In this document: positions 51,901-64,000 of the stretch, in pieces
Numbering within the stretch: the stretch's first letter is position 1
Layout of the letters: the number at the start of each line of letters is the position of its first letter
DNA from: Solea solea
Taxonomy: Eukaryota > Chordata > Actinopteri > Pleuronectiformes > Soleidae
Assembly (NCBI RefSeq): GCF_958295425.1
Contig: NC_081139.1
Span: 26,851,463-26,915,462 of the forward strand
Direction of reading: 5' to 3'
Length of the DNA stretch: 64,000 nucleotides
Translations under genes and position numbers: made by a program
The notes under the pieces: model-generated
What the model saw: only the letters and a program-made list of their open reading frames with translations
What the model was told of the DNA's origin: nothing
Databases searched by the model: none

Positions 51901-54900
51901 CTTACACCTGCATACTTCCACGTTTGAGTTCTGGAATCCAAAGGTCCACGGTGGAGCTCATCGTCGGTGAGTCGTCGTCTTTTATCTTCTCCCTTCAGGG
52001 GTCACCACAGCAGGTCACCTCCACCTTCACCTATGTGCTCCCCATAAAGGGTCTGGGTGACGGTGCGCTGCACTTAGGAGTTTTCATCCCGTTTATTTTA
52101 CGTTATTTAAAATTTAAATAATGGGAATTTGGACATTTGTGAATGTTTTCCCACACTCCTAACTCGTTCATGAACGTCACAGCTCTAGTTGTAAATGCTC
52201 ATAACGTACATCACCAGGAAATTGTAAGTTTGATTATTTGTTTTGATTGCTCTGTTCAAATGTAACCATTCAAATATATTTGTTCTCTCAAACCCAGGTG
52301 TCTCCAGAACGTACGTCAAGGAGGGGGAAGACGTCGTCCTTCACTGTTCTTCTGTAGACAATCAGAGTCTCAAAAACTCACTGATAAGTTGGAAGAACAT
52401 AAATGGTAAAGAGTTGTTCCTCTATGAGCTTGGACATCACACTGAGGACGGCTGGTGCTGTCAGGATGAGCAGTACGGAGGACGAGTGTCACTTTTCTAC
52501 GACGAGCTGAAGAACGGAAACGCATCCATGATCCTCAGAGACATGAGGATTGAAGACACGGGGATTTACACCTGTGACCTTCCAGGTTTGAGTTCTGGAA
52601 GGAAAATATTCACGATGGAGCTCATCGTCGGTGAGTCGTCGTCTTTTCTCTTCTCCCTTCAGGGGTCACCACAGCAGGTCACCTCCACCTCCACCTTGTC
52701 CTCTCTCTAGTGTCCTCTTCACAATGTCATTTTAAGTGATGAAAAACATTTTCCTCCATTGTCTGACATTCTGTCCACTAAACAACGAATGGATTAATCA
52801 AGAAAATAACGATACCGATATCACAAACTCGAGTATCTACAGATACTTATATTGGTCCGATACAGTCATTTTAGACCATTTATGAACGTATCAACACATT
52901 TCAAAGACACAATTCTCCAACTGTGGAACAAAATTTGTTCTCCCAAATATGAAGAAACAAACAGCCGGTTTGATCCACTGATTTTGACCAGTATCGGGGG
53001 GGGGGGGTTCAGGCAGACAATTCATGCTGGTGTGTCGGGTCGAGTTCGGGCTTAAAGACCTGCGGGCCCGTTCAGGCCCCAGAACTCTAAATCCTAGTTT
53101 AAGGGTAATCCTCTGTCGGCTGTTAACATTAAACTAAATGAATATTATAAAATACATGGTGTAGCTAACGTTCACTGTAAAAACATTCACTTTTGTGTTT
53201 TTTCCTTTTAGAACGGGTCCTCAGAAACAGAATTGGACTTGAAAAAGGTGAGTGATTATGGTAAATGGTAAATAATAAAAAATATATATATATACTTGCC
53301 CTTAATTGTCATTTGACCATTTTAAATGTATGTAATGACTTATTTTTTAAATGCACCTTTTGTCATGTATTCATGTGTTAAATGAACAGTTTTTGCTTCA
53401 CGGTCAATTTAAAATAGTTTGACTGATGAGCTGACCCACAGAAAATGGTTCAACGTGTCTGGATGATGGATAACCACAGGAATATTACATTTCTCCTGCT
53501 GCAGTGGTTTAAAATCATGTTATTGTTTTTACTGTGTTTGTAGGAGCCGTTCAGGCGCCAGTCCTTGAAATATCTGACGTGTCAGAGGCCGGCATGGAGC
53601 TCCAGTGTGTGGTCAGAGGTTCTTCATCAAAGCCGAGTGTAGAGTGGCAGACGTGTGAAGGAACCTCTCTTAATTCAGAGGAGCCACTGGTCTCTGAGAC
53701 ACGAGGCCGTTACGACACCACGCTCCTCGTCACTGTGACGGAGACGAAGACCAACTGCTTCCGCTGCGTGGTCAAACAGGAGGACATTTACCACAGGATT
53801 GATGATAACATCACTGTGTCAGGTGAGACTCTCCTTAAACACATGTCAGGTCTTCATGTATGATGTTGTTGGTCTTTACCTCGTTGTTATGACCACTGTT
53901 CTGCTCATGCTGTCGTCTGTACATTTACATCCTGTTTGTTTTCTCTTTTCTTCAGAGAAACTCTTTGAGAAAATGTCCTCCCACGATACTCAGTCCTCCC
54001 ACAGCACAGGTGTTCTCGTAGGCATGTTTTTTGCTGGAGTTGTCACACTTGTGTTACTTCAGCTGGTTCTGGTTCTGTCTCTGATCTTCACAAGACGCAG
54101 AACTCAAAGTAAGTTATGAAATATTTGATGACATTTAAATATTAATTGAGCTGCATCTGACGATTCTTTTCATAATCAATCAGTAAATAATTTTCTACTA
54201 TTAATCAATGAGTTGTTTGATCCAGAGAATGTCAGAAGATGTTGATCAGTGTTTCCCAAACTTTGATATTGTGACGTCCTCAAATGTCTTATTATGTCCA
54301 CAAAGCAGCATGTTTCACTTTGAATGATTGTGTTGTTTTGTTTATATGGAGCAGGGCTGCCGACATTAATCAACTATTAATTGATGACTGGACTCTCTGT
54401 CCGTCTGGAACTCGTTCCCCAAGTTTTCCCCGTCGACATCCGATAAAATAATTGCAATTATCTAAAGTTTGTCAGATTCTAAATGTTAGATACTTAGAAT
54501 TATAACTATACTTGTCACATGAAATGGTTGATGTTTATACTCCTGAGTCACTTTGTTGTTGCTTTGATGTGATTTGAGTTTGTGTCAGAACAGAATGTGC
54601 TGCTGAATGTCATTAATGTGGAAAACTGTAACTGTAACACAACAGGGAACATGGAGAAGAAGATGATGATGAACGTCATATCCAGTAACATGACCTCAGG
54701 TAAATATAATGAACGTTTTATGTTTCATTCACTGATTTCACTCACTTTCCTGCTGGTTTGATGTGATTCTGTTTATGAGACGGAATATTTGCTGCTTCTT
54801 TTAGATCAAAACATTGGAAACAGAAGCATTTACACCAAGAACATGAGGAATGACACAGTGAAGACAGAGAAGGAGACAGAGGAGAAGACAGAGGAGGAGA

Positions 54901-56801
54901 AGCTCATGTCCAGTGACAGCTCAGGTAAACATGAGCAGGTGTTTCCTGCTTCATCAGTGTTTTTTAGTCTCTGTGACTAGGGCTGGGCGATATGGAAAAA
55001 AATGTTATCACGATATGTTTTTCCATATTAATCGATCTCGATTCTTATCACGATATGTAGTTTTTGCAGATGCTGCCAGTGTGAGGGACATCCTGAAGCT
55101 TGAAGAAATAAGAGATTCACTGAAACTTTATAATAAAGTTTAATAACATAAAAAACAACTTATTTAAACAACTTAAAAAACAATTATTAAATAATAATAA
55201 TCTTAAATATGTATAGAGGCAGCACAAAACCAAACTAAGTAAACATGTGGGTCACACCCTCTGACACATTCAAGTGCTAAACAAAGACAAAATAAATGTC
55301 AAAACTAAACCACTATAATACTATTATATTGGTTTTTTGGAGGTATTGAGAAGTGCAAAAATAAAAGGTTGTGCACATCTTTTGTAATGTAAACATGAGT
55401 CATCTCCCTTTACACAATAACAGCTGTGACAACTATCACATCAAATTGCTTTGGCTGGACAGTGAACATCTCCAGGACAAAAACAGTAAACAGGGCCCTG
55501 GCACAAATGCTACCTGAAAGATTAAGGTAGATCTCTAGAAATATTTTAAAAGTAGAACGAAATCTGAGCCAAAATTGCACAATATGTAGTAAACCAGTCA
55601 GTTATTCTATCATTTACCCCATTATAGGTTTTTTACAAGAAAGACAAGTCTGGCTTTAAAGCAGCGAGGCAATAACTAATAGCGCTTGTTATATTTTTGC
55701 TCCGCTTTTATAGTTTATATAGTTCATACGGTGCAATGTCTGCAAAGAACGACTGGATAGATTTTTGTTTCACAGAGCCGCTCTCGCTAGCGATGCTAAC
55801 GGCAGACGTCGTGCTAGCTTGAGCCCGCAGAGTCACACTGTCAGTGTAAACACTGAGGTGGTGCCGCCACAGGCGTTGTGTTCCCCGTCCTGGCTGCTAC
55901 CAACCACCGGCATATTTTCAGACCGCTCCTGGTCGCTTTTGCAGTATCCAAACTACGTCCACACAATTGACGTCGTGTTGCCTTTTTTTTAACAATGTCT
56001 TCGCTGTGTTCGGCATTATTTTCGCTGTCTTCGCTCATTTTTTCCTCATTTCTTCAACTTCTTTCCTGCTCTCTCTCTGGTTGGAACTTTAGCGACGCTG
56101 CTCACAATGTGTTAAATGTCAATATTTAACATAGGAGTCTGGTGTATTTAGAGACAGCACTGCTGAAAGCCGGCCATCGTGACCCACGTTCACTGGTATT
56201 TCACTTCAGTGAACAAATCTTTCTCATGATTCAGTTTCAGTGAAAACAACTGCTTTACAAGTCACTAGTTTGTGTTTGCGTCGCGTTATAAAACCACGTC
56301 ACCACAGTTTAACGCAGCCGTTGCTATGACGACTCCGCCCTCTTTGAGGAGGAGCTATGAAGTCGTAGAAAACAACGTGACTGATCTACTAGAACTTTTT
56401 TACTGAACACAAGCATGAGTTTAAAAACACATTGTCATATCATGTCTCTACTTTTGCACCTTATTATAGAGAATAGCATCAATAAGAGTGTCAATAATTC
56501 TCCGTATCAATAATGGTAAAGATACTTTCTGTCGTCTAACTTCAGCAGAACAGAAAATCACTTTCTACTTTCAAATGTTTTCCACACCGCTGTCATGACA
56601 CACACACAGATGCTGATGCTCAGGCTCAGTGACTGCAGTATTTAATCAAATGTCCTGATGATCCGCTCACATCTGGACATCTGGACGTCCCCGTGTGTCA
56701 CTACCACGGTGATGTATGTACACTGTAAACATTTATTTGTTGTTGTTAATGTCTATGTTTTATTTTCTCCTTTTTCTACAGCTTCAGCTTCATCAACGTG
56801 A
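48978..56801 (+). CDS. B7/butyrophilin-like immunoglobulin receptor B with two V exons
   Basis: Same family as gene A. Exons: leader 48978-49083 (identical peptide to A), V1 51640-51966, V2 52298-52630, linker 53212-53247, C 53544-53822, transmembrane 53956-54108, tail 54646-54699, 54805-54924 and 56782-56801 (stop at 56799). All are phase 1, so V1 and V2 can be used together (475 residues) or singly (364 or 366). V1 has DNQDEQYKGRASLFYDELK; V2 has DGWCCQDEQYGGRVSLFYDE; both end DTG-YTC. C-type domain 268-360, helix about 379-403 (with both V domains). The tail carries DQNIGNRSIYTKNMRND and an E/T/K stretch, ending ASASST. The acceptor of the first tail exon (TAACACAACAG) is weak but shared with gene C. 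The last intron holds a large repeat insertion. AATAAA at 58082. The receptor role is inferred. Confidence 0.85.
49336..50401 (-). mobile_element. hAT-family element in intron 1 of gene B
   Basis: Paralogous to 37161-38598 but keeps the left end (CACTCTGTTGGG). The minus strand encodes the same AWKYRHYFSLTEVKGKNVYA BED-finger start. It ends CCGTTATACACTG. Confidence 0.75.
50434..51077. mobile_element. MITE with TCAA(T/C)(G/A)TT(G/A)AAGGTGACATAG ends, gene B only
   Basis: The left TCAATGTTGAAGGTGACATAG is matched inverted at the right (CTATGTCACCTTTAATGTTGA). Absent from the matching intron of gene A, so it inserted after the A/B duplication or was lost from A. Confidence 0.6.
54979..56165. 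mobile_element. Large repeat insertion in the last intron of gene B
   Basis: Begins CTAGGGCTGGGCGATATGGA, a common fish repeat start. Gene A lacks it: homology between A and B resumes at CGTTCACTGGTATTTCACTT (42292 in A, 56188 in B). No inverted right end was found, so the element may be truncated. Its open frames carry no known domain. Confidence 0.55.
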
Positions 56802-56879
56802 AGTGTAAAATCCAATGACTGCACTGTGTTGTCAGAGTTGCTGAACTTGGATGCTGTAAAAATAACTCAAACGATATGA

Positions 56880-58090
56880 AGTTAGTCATATCAAATGTCA
56901 AATGTTATCAGGTTTGTGTCTGTAGACGTGTCCGGGGTCGGTCTCTTGTGTCACGTACGAAGTTTCGAGGCGATCGATCAATGCATGTTGAAGTTACAGG
57001 GCACTTCCTGTTTCGTGATCGCCAAACTCCCCATGTTTGCCGTAGCCGCGCCTTTTTGTCTTTGATGTGTCCAGTACGTTTTTTTTATGTTGGTACAATA
57101 AACGCCCACTTCCTTATTACGAGTTCCCACCAAGTTTCGTGAAATTTGGTGGAACTTAATTTTGGCTTGCTCCATCCACGTTTGGCCTTAGGGGGCGCTA
57201 TAGAGCTGTTATCTGTTCTTCCTTCAGATTATTATAATCTCCTTGGCTTTGCGATCATTTTTGAGTGGGTTAACGTGCATAAAAACTCTTGAAACTTAGC
57301 ATGGAGGTCAGGTCTGGTGAAAATGTGATACTGGCATAGTTGCCCGACCTGTGTGTTGCTCAAGGGCTCTATAGCGCCCCCTAAGGTGAAAACAAGGCAA
57401 AATTTAGTTCCACCGAAATTAGGTGGAAAGTTGTTACAGACCAAGACGAAGAAAAAAGTCGACCGTAACCATGGCCTCAACTCAACAGGAAGTCGGCATT
57501 TTTGAATTTTGGCGATTTGCACCCTACATAAATTAATGAAGTCATCTCTGCGCTGCTCCTCTTGGCTCCATGCACTGTTTAACGCCCTTAAAAGTGACGA
57601 CATTTACCAGGGTCACTGAGTGCATCTCAGTATCGCTTCTCTAAACTCCACCCTTATTCTTCAATGCCATTAAATCTACACACTGGGCCTTTAAAGACAC
57701 ATACAATGTGTTTGCACTGTTACGGTTTATGTATTTAAGGAAAATCTTTAAGCTTCTCTGTATTTCTTGAATGTGAATGGATGGATGGATGAATGTTGAC
57801 ACATTACATGTTACATTACATGTCATTTAGCAGACACTTTTATTTTAAAGTGCTTCAAGTAAGCCAAACTATAAAGTGCTAACTATAAAGACACGTTTCA
57901 CTGAAAGTACATTTTTCTGTGAAAATGATTAGGAAGTTTTTAAAAGTCTGTATTTGATGAAAGTCATGCAGACACTGTTTAACCAGAAATATGTTTTTCA
58001 TTTTTTGCTTCATTCTCAGATAAAAAAATACTTGTGCCTTCTTTATATACTGTGTATCCATTTGTTACTTTAATAATGGGAAATAAATAT
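56880..58090 (+). other. Gene B 3' region with repeats and polyadenylation signal
   Basis: 57180-57420 holds the same GCGCCCCCT repeat as the gene A 3' region. 57815-57885 is a copy of the GCAGACACTTTTAT repeat. AATAAA at 58082-58087 matches the gene A signal in context. Confidence 0.55.
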
Positions 58091-59009
58091 ATTTTACTGC
58101 CTCTGTGTTTCGTCAATGTTGTGAAAACGATGACGTTTGGTGAAACGTCTAAAAGCAGCATGTTAAAACGACAAAGCAGTCTAAATGTCATTGTTTTATT
58201 TTAACGTCAAATACGTAGAAAGTGTTGTAGTAGAGCGAGATGTCGGAAACGTTAAGAACGTTCCAAACGTGAGGGTTTGGTAAGATGCCAACAACGGTTT
58301 AAATGGGTTAGGGTTACGTGATGTCACGTTGGTGAAACATCAAAAATGACAAAATTAGCCAAAAGTTAAAAAGCTAAAAAAAAACGATACAGACGTTTAT
58401 TCTAGTTAAGCCAAAAAAACATAAAAAAGAAGACGTAAACATTAGAAAAACAACGGAGATGGAATGAACCGAGCCAGAGGAAAGAAAGAGAAATAATATC
58501 GCTTTGTTTACGTTTATGTGTGAATATTTACTTTACAGACCCCGCCCACATAAAAAAATAAAAAGCAACTACTGACAAATTGACTGATTTCCTGTCATAA
58601 TATAAAACTATAATAGATCAAAATACTTGGATCATTGATTGCATTTCCTTCTCGTATTACAAGTTAAAAATAGGTTTTGTTTTCTCCTCTTTTCTTATTT
58701 TTACAGTTCAACACTTTTTTCACCAGCATGTGTGAAGTCTCTGAAGACAGGACGTGTCCTCGTGATGTCTCGCGGTGGGAGGAGTTTTTATGGAAAAATA
58801 CCGTTTCAGGTGGACACTTTTACAGGCGTCGCGATGCACATCCGCCATCATTCTTTATTTCTGTCTCTATTTTTGTCACGCAGTAAGCAGCAGTGACTAC
58901 TCTCTGCTGCTGAGCAGTTTCATGAATGTATTAGTTTTAAATGAGCGTCACTTGTCAACTCGTCCTTTCTCACAACAACAACAGGTTCACTCGGAACGAA
59001 CTCACGCTC
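58090..59009. other. Between genes B and C
   Basis: AT-rich sequence, no gene. The segment 58860-59009 leads into the leader exon of gene C and may hold its promoter; no TATA box was recognised. Confidence 0.45.
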
Positions 59010-62000
59010 ATGGGCTTTTCTGCTAAAAACACTCTCGTGCTCTTTTGTTCTCTGGTTTGTTTTGGATCAACACCGCAGGCGCAGGATGAAGGTGAGGAGA
59101 CGTTTGAGTTGTATTTTTGAGTCGTTCGCTCATTTCAGGTATGAAATAATATGGTTAATAGTTGTGACGCAGTAAACGCAGCTCGGTGACAGAGACGTCG
59201 AGTTAAACATGCAACTGAAACAAAGTAAAATATGCTGATGTTTGTATAGAAATGATAACAAATAATAACTTATTTTAAATGCAGACTTGTAGACTTTCAC
59301 TTTTACACCCATTGGTTTATTACAAAGCTGCTGCTTTGCAACTGCTACGCAGTTCACTCTTTCGGTTTCTGATTGACTGTTTGCGTTGTATAGTTCTGTA
59401 CATATAAATATATATATATATACACACATATATGCATATATATATGTATGGAGGACCAAAAGGGCCAAAATTAAATAAATAAATACACCATTAAACATTC
59501 ATTAAATTTGTGATTAAATAATTAAATGTGTCATTAAATAATTAAAGACACATTTTAATTAATTAATGACACATTCAATTATTTCATGCTCCGTGTTGCA
59601 GTGGATCATTAATTTATTTTATCTGTCAAAGTCTCCCATCAAAGTCAGAGGGCGGGGCTAACGCTGATGGAGTCTGATTCATTGCTTTGGTCTGAAATGG
59701 CATGGCTGCCATGTATCACAGCATAGCAGCAGAGAAAAGAAATATAAACCTGAAATAAATATTTTTCTGAGTCCCTGAGCACAGTTTTAAGATCATTTGA
59801 GGCGAGAAATAAGTCATTTAGAATTCAAAAATGTGGTTTGTGTATTAAGATAATTATTAAGATAAGTTTACTTGAAGCTCTTACTTACTTCTAACTCTTA
59901 TTTGTACCCAAATTTTTAAATGCACTTATTGTAAGTCACTTTGGATAAAAGCGTCTGCTAAATGACATGTAATGTAATGTAATGATAGAGGGAAAATTGA
60001 ATTTGGGCCGAAAGTTTTATTTACAAGATTAAACTGAGTTACACAATCTCTATCGATCGCACTGCACCTGTACACACACAGTGCCGGCCCTGAGTAATTT
60101 GGTGCCCTAGGCAAGATTTTAGCTGGCGCCCCCTTGCATCGCAGCAGTCAATTTCACAATCAACTTTCATACAATCACACAGAAACTGCATGTGTGTATT
60201 CAAGATTTTATTTCTTTGAGTAAAAAATATCACACCAAATAAAAACTAAAGAAAGAAACAAGTGATAAAATTAAAAAGGACAGCAGCACCTGATGCTGTG
60301 TCACTGGGGGTGGTACTGAAATATTTTAAAAGTGCATCTGAAGAGAGAAGAGAAGTATATGTGACGACTGCATGTTACATTTTAATAAAAAAACAGATGT
60401 TGGTGTGCTATACATGAGATTAATATAGACTAATAATGAAAATGTGATGAGATTCATTCAACTTTATTGTCATTGCAATGCAATTCAGTCTAACCAGAGT
60501 GAAAAAAACAGTAAAGTGCAGTGAAATGAATCTATGAATGATATGGGAAAGCTAAGGTATGAAATATTAACAGTAATACACTTTAACTGCACTTTAACAT
60601 CAATGTAAACTTTAACAAACATAAACTGTGACACATAAAACCAAAGGCTTACAACCACCCTATTACAAAGGGGATGGACAACTAAAAGCATTTTAACTGA
60701 CATACAAGCAGGAAAGACACCTGTAAAATAACACCTGAACAGGCCTAACATTAAGTTTCCAAACGTCCCTGATGAATTTAAGGTGGAGTAACATTAACAC
60801 ACGTCGACTCAGCTATTTATTGATTATTAAACAATGTTGCTATCGTCCGAAGTAAGCTAGCAAGCTAACACTCTGCTCCAACAACGGTAACTACGATGCA
60901 TTAAACTATTCATTTCATGCACTTCATCACATTGACATTACTGTACCTCTATCTTTTTCACGTTTTTCTTCCTCTTCTTTCCTTCTTTTCCTTCCTTGGG
61001 TGCCGGATGGCTTCAGTTTTTTGGACATAATTCCGATACAGTGTCATTAATCTTTTTCTTCATCTCTGGGTCACGGTCTGTTCAGATTCAGGCAGCTGGC
61101 CTCTTGACCCCGCCCCCCTCACAGAGGGCAGGTACAGAGCGACGGCTCGTTGCACCCAGAAATAAGGCTTCTGCATTATTTAATAATCTTTGCTATGACT
61201 TTATGTCGCTGTGGGCTTATATAATATTTCGAAATAATAGTAATAATGGTACTGGTAAAAAAAAAAAAAAAGTAGTATTTATAATTTAATTTATTTTTTT
61301 TCCTCCGTTTTCGGCGCCCCCTGCGGATGACGGCGCCCCTAGCATTTGCCTATACTCCCTATGCCCAGGGCCGGCTCTGGGTGGAGGATAAAGCGGTAGA
61401 TGATGACTGACATATACAATGACAGTGCAACTTTAATATAAATCTAAAATTCGAGTTGAAGTAAATGAAACATTAATAATATACAGACTTTCAAACTGTC
61501 ATGTTAGAACGTTTACATTAGAAACAAAATATCGTGTCAACAACAAATCTATTGATTGATTATCTGTTGTTGTTTTTTAATCCAGTCTCCAGAACGTACG
61601 TCAAGGAGGGGGAAGACGCCGTCCTTCACTGCTCTTCTGAAAACAGGCAGAGTCTGGAATACTCAGTGGTACAGTGGCAGAATAAAGACAGTAATGACGT
61701 GTTCCTCTACGAGCGTGGATATAACTCTGAGGATGACAGTTCTGAGCAGTACAGAGGACGAGTGTCACTCTTCCACGACAAGCTGAAGAATGGAAACGCG
61801 TCCATGATCCTCAGAGACACGAGGATTGAAGACACGGGGATTTACACCTGCAGACTCTCAGTAGGCTCAGGACGGTCCAGGACGCAGCTCATTGTCGGTG
61901 AGTACTTTCATAAAAAAGGAGGCTTAAAAATAAATAAATATAGAGATATAATAAAATAAGAGGAGGCGGTGCAATAGAAAGTTGTCTATCTCATCCTGAG

Positions 62001-63769
62001 TTGAATGCTGAAGGAGAAGAGGTGTGTTTTTAAGTTAAACATTCTATAGACTGGAAGCAGCTATTTGAAAAGGCTCCATCACCTCTGGTTTTACGTCGAG
62101 GAGTCTGGAGATGTATTCAGTCACATAAATAGGCCCATTTAAAACCTTTAAAACAAGCAATAACATCTTAAAATCAATCCCAAACAGTTCATGTATTTTA
62201 TTAATCGATATATAAAATGTTTAGTGTATTTTTGGTTAATTCAATTTAATATTCAATATAATACATATGATGATTATCAATGCAACAGACTTTAAAACCA
62301 GGAACAGTCGTTACTGAAACTTCATCATGATGTGACGATATTCAAAATCTAATTGAGATCTAATATCCATATATTACCCAGTCCTAATTCAGAATAGTTT
62401 GACTGACGAGCTGACCCACAGGAAATGGTTCAACGTGTCTGGATGATGGATAACCACAGTGCTGCAGTGGTTTATCATCATGTTATTGTTTTTACTGTGT
62501 TTGTAGGAGCCGTTCAGGCGCCAGTCCTCAAGATTGTTGATGTGTCAGAGGCCGGCGTGGAGCTCCAGTGTGTGGTCAGAGGTTCTTCATCAAAGCCGAG
62601 TGTAGAGTGGCAGACGTGTGAAGGAACCTCTCTTAATTCAGAGGAGCCACTGGTCTCTGAGACACGAGGCCGTTACGACACCACGCTCCTCGTCACTGTG
62701 ACGGAGACGAAGACCAACTGCTTCCGCTGTGTGGTCAAACAGGAGGACATTTACCACAGGATTGACACTAACATCACTGTGTCAGGTGAGACTCTCCTTA
62801 AACACATGTCAGGTCTTCATGTATGATGTTGTTGGTCTTTACCTCGTTGTTATGACCACTGTTCTGCTCATGCTGTCGTCTGTACATTTACATCCTGTTT
62901 GTTTTCTCTTTTCTTCAGAGAAACTCGGTACAGTTGTTCACGTGGCTTCATGGTTTTCTGGAGTTGTCACAGTTACAGTGTTACTTCTGCTGGCTCTGGT
63001 TCTGTATCTGATCATCAAAAAACGCATAAGTCGACGTAAGTTATGAAATATTTGATGGCATTTAAATATTAATTGAGCTGCATCTGACGATTCTTTTCAT
63101 AATCAGTCAGTGAATAATTTTCTACTATTAATCAATGAGTTGTTTGATCCAGAGAATGTCAGAAGATGTTGATCAGTGTTTCCCAAACCTTGATATTGTG
63201 ACGTCCTCAAATGTCTTATTATGTCCACAAAGCAGCATGTTTCACTTTTAAATATGTGGCTCTTGTGATTTGAGTTTGTGTCGGAACAGAATGTGAAGCC
63301 AAATGACATTAATGTGGAAAACTGTAACTGTAACACGACAGGGAACATGAGGAGAGAAACAGAGGAGATGATGAAGAACTTCAACACCTCAGGTAAATAT
63401 AATCAATGTTTTGTGTTTCATTCACTCATTTCACTCACTTCCCTGCTGGTCTGATGGACGGACAATGTGCTTCTCCTTTAAGAACAAAACACTCAATATG
63501 AGAGAATTGACACCAAGGACATGATGAATGGATCAGTGAAGGAAGAGGAGACAAGACAGAACAACGGCTCAGGTAAACATGAGCAGGTGTTTTCAACTTT
63601 CCTGTTTAATTCAATTTGATTTAGTTTTTAAACAAAATAATTTCTAGCGAACTAAGTTTTGATTGTTGTTTGGTTTATCGGTGATTTGACTGATTAAACA
63701 TAATAATTGAAACGTAGAACGTGTGTCGTCACAGATGAAGGTGATGAAGACATCGTACTGGAGAGTTGA
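59010..63769 (+). CDS. B7/butyrophilin-like immunoglobulin receptor C with ITSM-like tail
   Basis: Exons: leader 59010-59091 (MGFSAKNTLVLFCSLVCFGS), V 61586-61897, C 62507-62785, transmembrane 62919-63035, tail 63342-63392, 63483-63572 and 63735-63769; 321 residues, all phase 1. V domain 28-131 has LHCSS, VVQWQN, SSEQYRGRVSLFHDKLKNGN and DTGIYTC. The 12-residue linker exon of A and B is missing. C-type domain 132-224 is almost identical to A and B. Helix about 233-257. The tail (264-321) contains TQYERI (Y286, codon 63497-63499), which fits the ITSM consensus TxYxx[VI], and ends DEGDEDIVLES. ITSMs recruit SH2 proteins (SAP, SHP-2) in SLAM and PD-1 receptors (known). Inhibitory or adaptor signalling by C is inference. 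Confidence 0.85.
59875..59985 (-). mobile_element. GCAGACGCTTTTATCC fish repeat, inverted copy
   Basis: The plus strand reads TTGGATAAAAGCGTCTGCTA then AATGACATGTAATGTAATGT, the complement of the repeat at 31388-31520. Confidence 0.65.
60079..61379. mobile_element. 1.3-kb element with CAG(T/A)GCCGGCCCTG terminal repeats
   Basis: The left end CAGTGCCGGCCCTGAG is inverted at the right (CAGGGCCGGCTCTG). Both arms carry GGCGCCCCC(T) and GCCTA/CCTAGGCA subterminal sequence. It lies in intron 1 of gene C. No transposase frame and no exact target-site duplication found. Confidence 0.65.
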
Positions 63770-64000
63770 AGAACAGAAGTCTAACGACGATGAGATGTTG
63801 TCCGTGTTTATTTAGCCACAAAGCTCCCATTGTGATACCTTCTCACTGTTCTTCTTCCAGGGAGTCCTGGTCAGGATCAGCCATAAAACGCCTGTGAAGG
63901 TGTTTTTAGATAAGACGGAGAAAAACAGTTTGACCCAATTCAGAGTTCATTCTGGGAGCTTTTCAAACAAGTCGAGCGGTAGACGTGGTGCTGTACGACA
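63770..64000 (+). other. Gene C 3'UTR to the window edge
   Basis: Non-coding sequence after the stop; no AATAAA before the edge. A further acceptor-like TTCTTCCAG near 63860 hints at an alternative last exon. Confidence 0.4.

Noticed and set aside
55765..55992. Open frame inside the last intron of receptor B
   Set aside because: It lies within the repeat insertion that gene A lacks, and its sequence has no recognised domain.

Overview
This is a teleost fish nuclear genome window. It has spliced vertebrate genes with GT/AG introns, very dense CA/GT, GA and TA microsatellites, and several fish-type DNA transposons and SINE-like repeats. I cannot assign a species.

Layout. (1) 1-2.4 kb: the 5' part of gata2a on the minus strand (two coding exons, probable 5'UTR exon, GC/CCAAT promoter). 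The zinc-finger exons lie off the left edge. (2) 2.4-25.4 kb: a gene desert upstream of gata2a. It holds microsatellites, minisatellites (16, 24, 34 and about 43 bp units), a hAT element with an exact 8-bp target-site duplication, SINE-like pieces, and several unique blocks rich in GATA, E-box and homeobox motifs that look like regulatory DNA. (3) 25.4-33 kb: a complete ten-exon rpn1 gene (ribophorin I, a subunit of the ER oligosaccharyltransferase) on the minus strand. gata2a and rpn1 side by side on the same strand is the order seen in human 3q21, where a distal GATA2 enhancer lies between them. (4) 33-36.4 kb: a CpG/CCAAT promoter-like segment, a GTAC-rich palindrome, a Tc1/mariner remnant and an inverted-repeat element. 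(5) 36.4-64 kb: three tandem plus-strand genes for B7/butyrophilin-like immunoglobulin receptors, called A, B and C here. Each has a leader exon, V-type exon(s), a C-type exon, a transmembrane exon and small cytoplasmic exons. All internal exons have phase-1 boundaries, and I could follow each frame from start to stop.

The three receptor genes share a nearly identical C-type exon and following intron but have diverged V exons and tails. B carries two V exons. A has an expanded repeat in its tail exon that breaks the frame. C has lost the 12-residue linker exon and gained an ITSM-like tyrosine motif (TQYERI). Between A and B sits a 2.76-kb terminal-inverted-repeat element, inserted next to an L2-like LINE fragment. 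It carries its own two-exon zinc-finger gene and no recognisable transposase. The receptor cluster and this element are the most unusual parts of the window.
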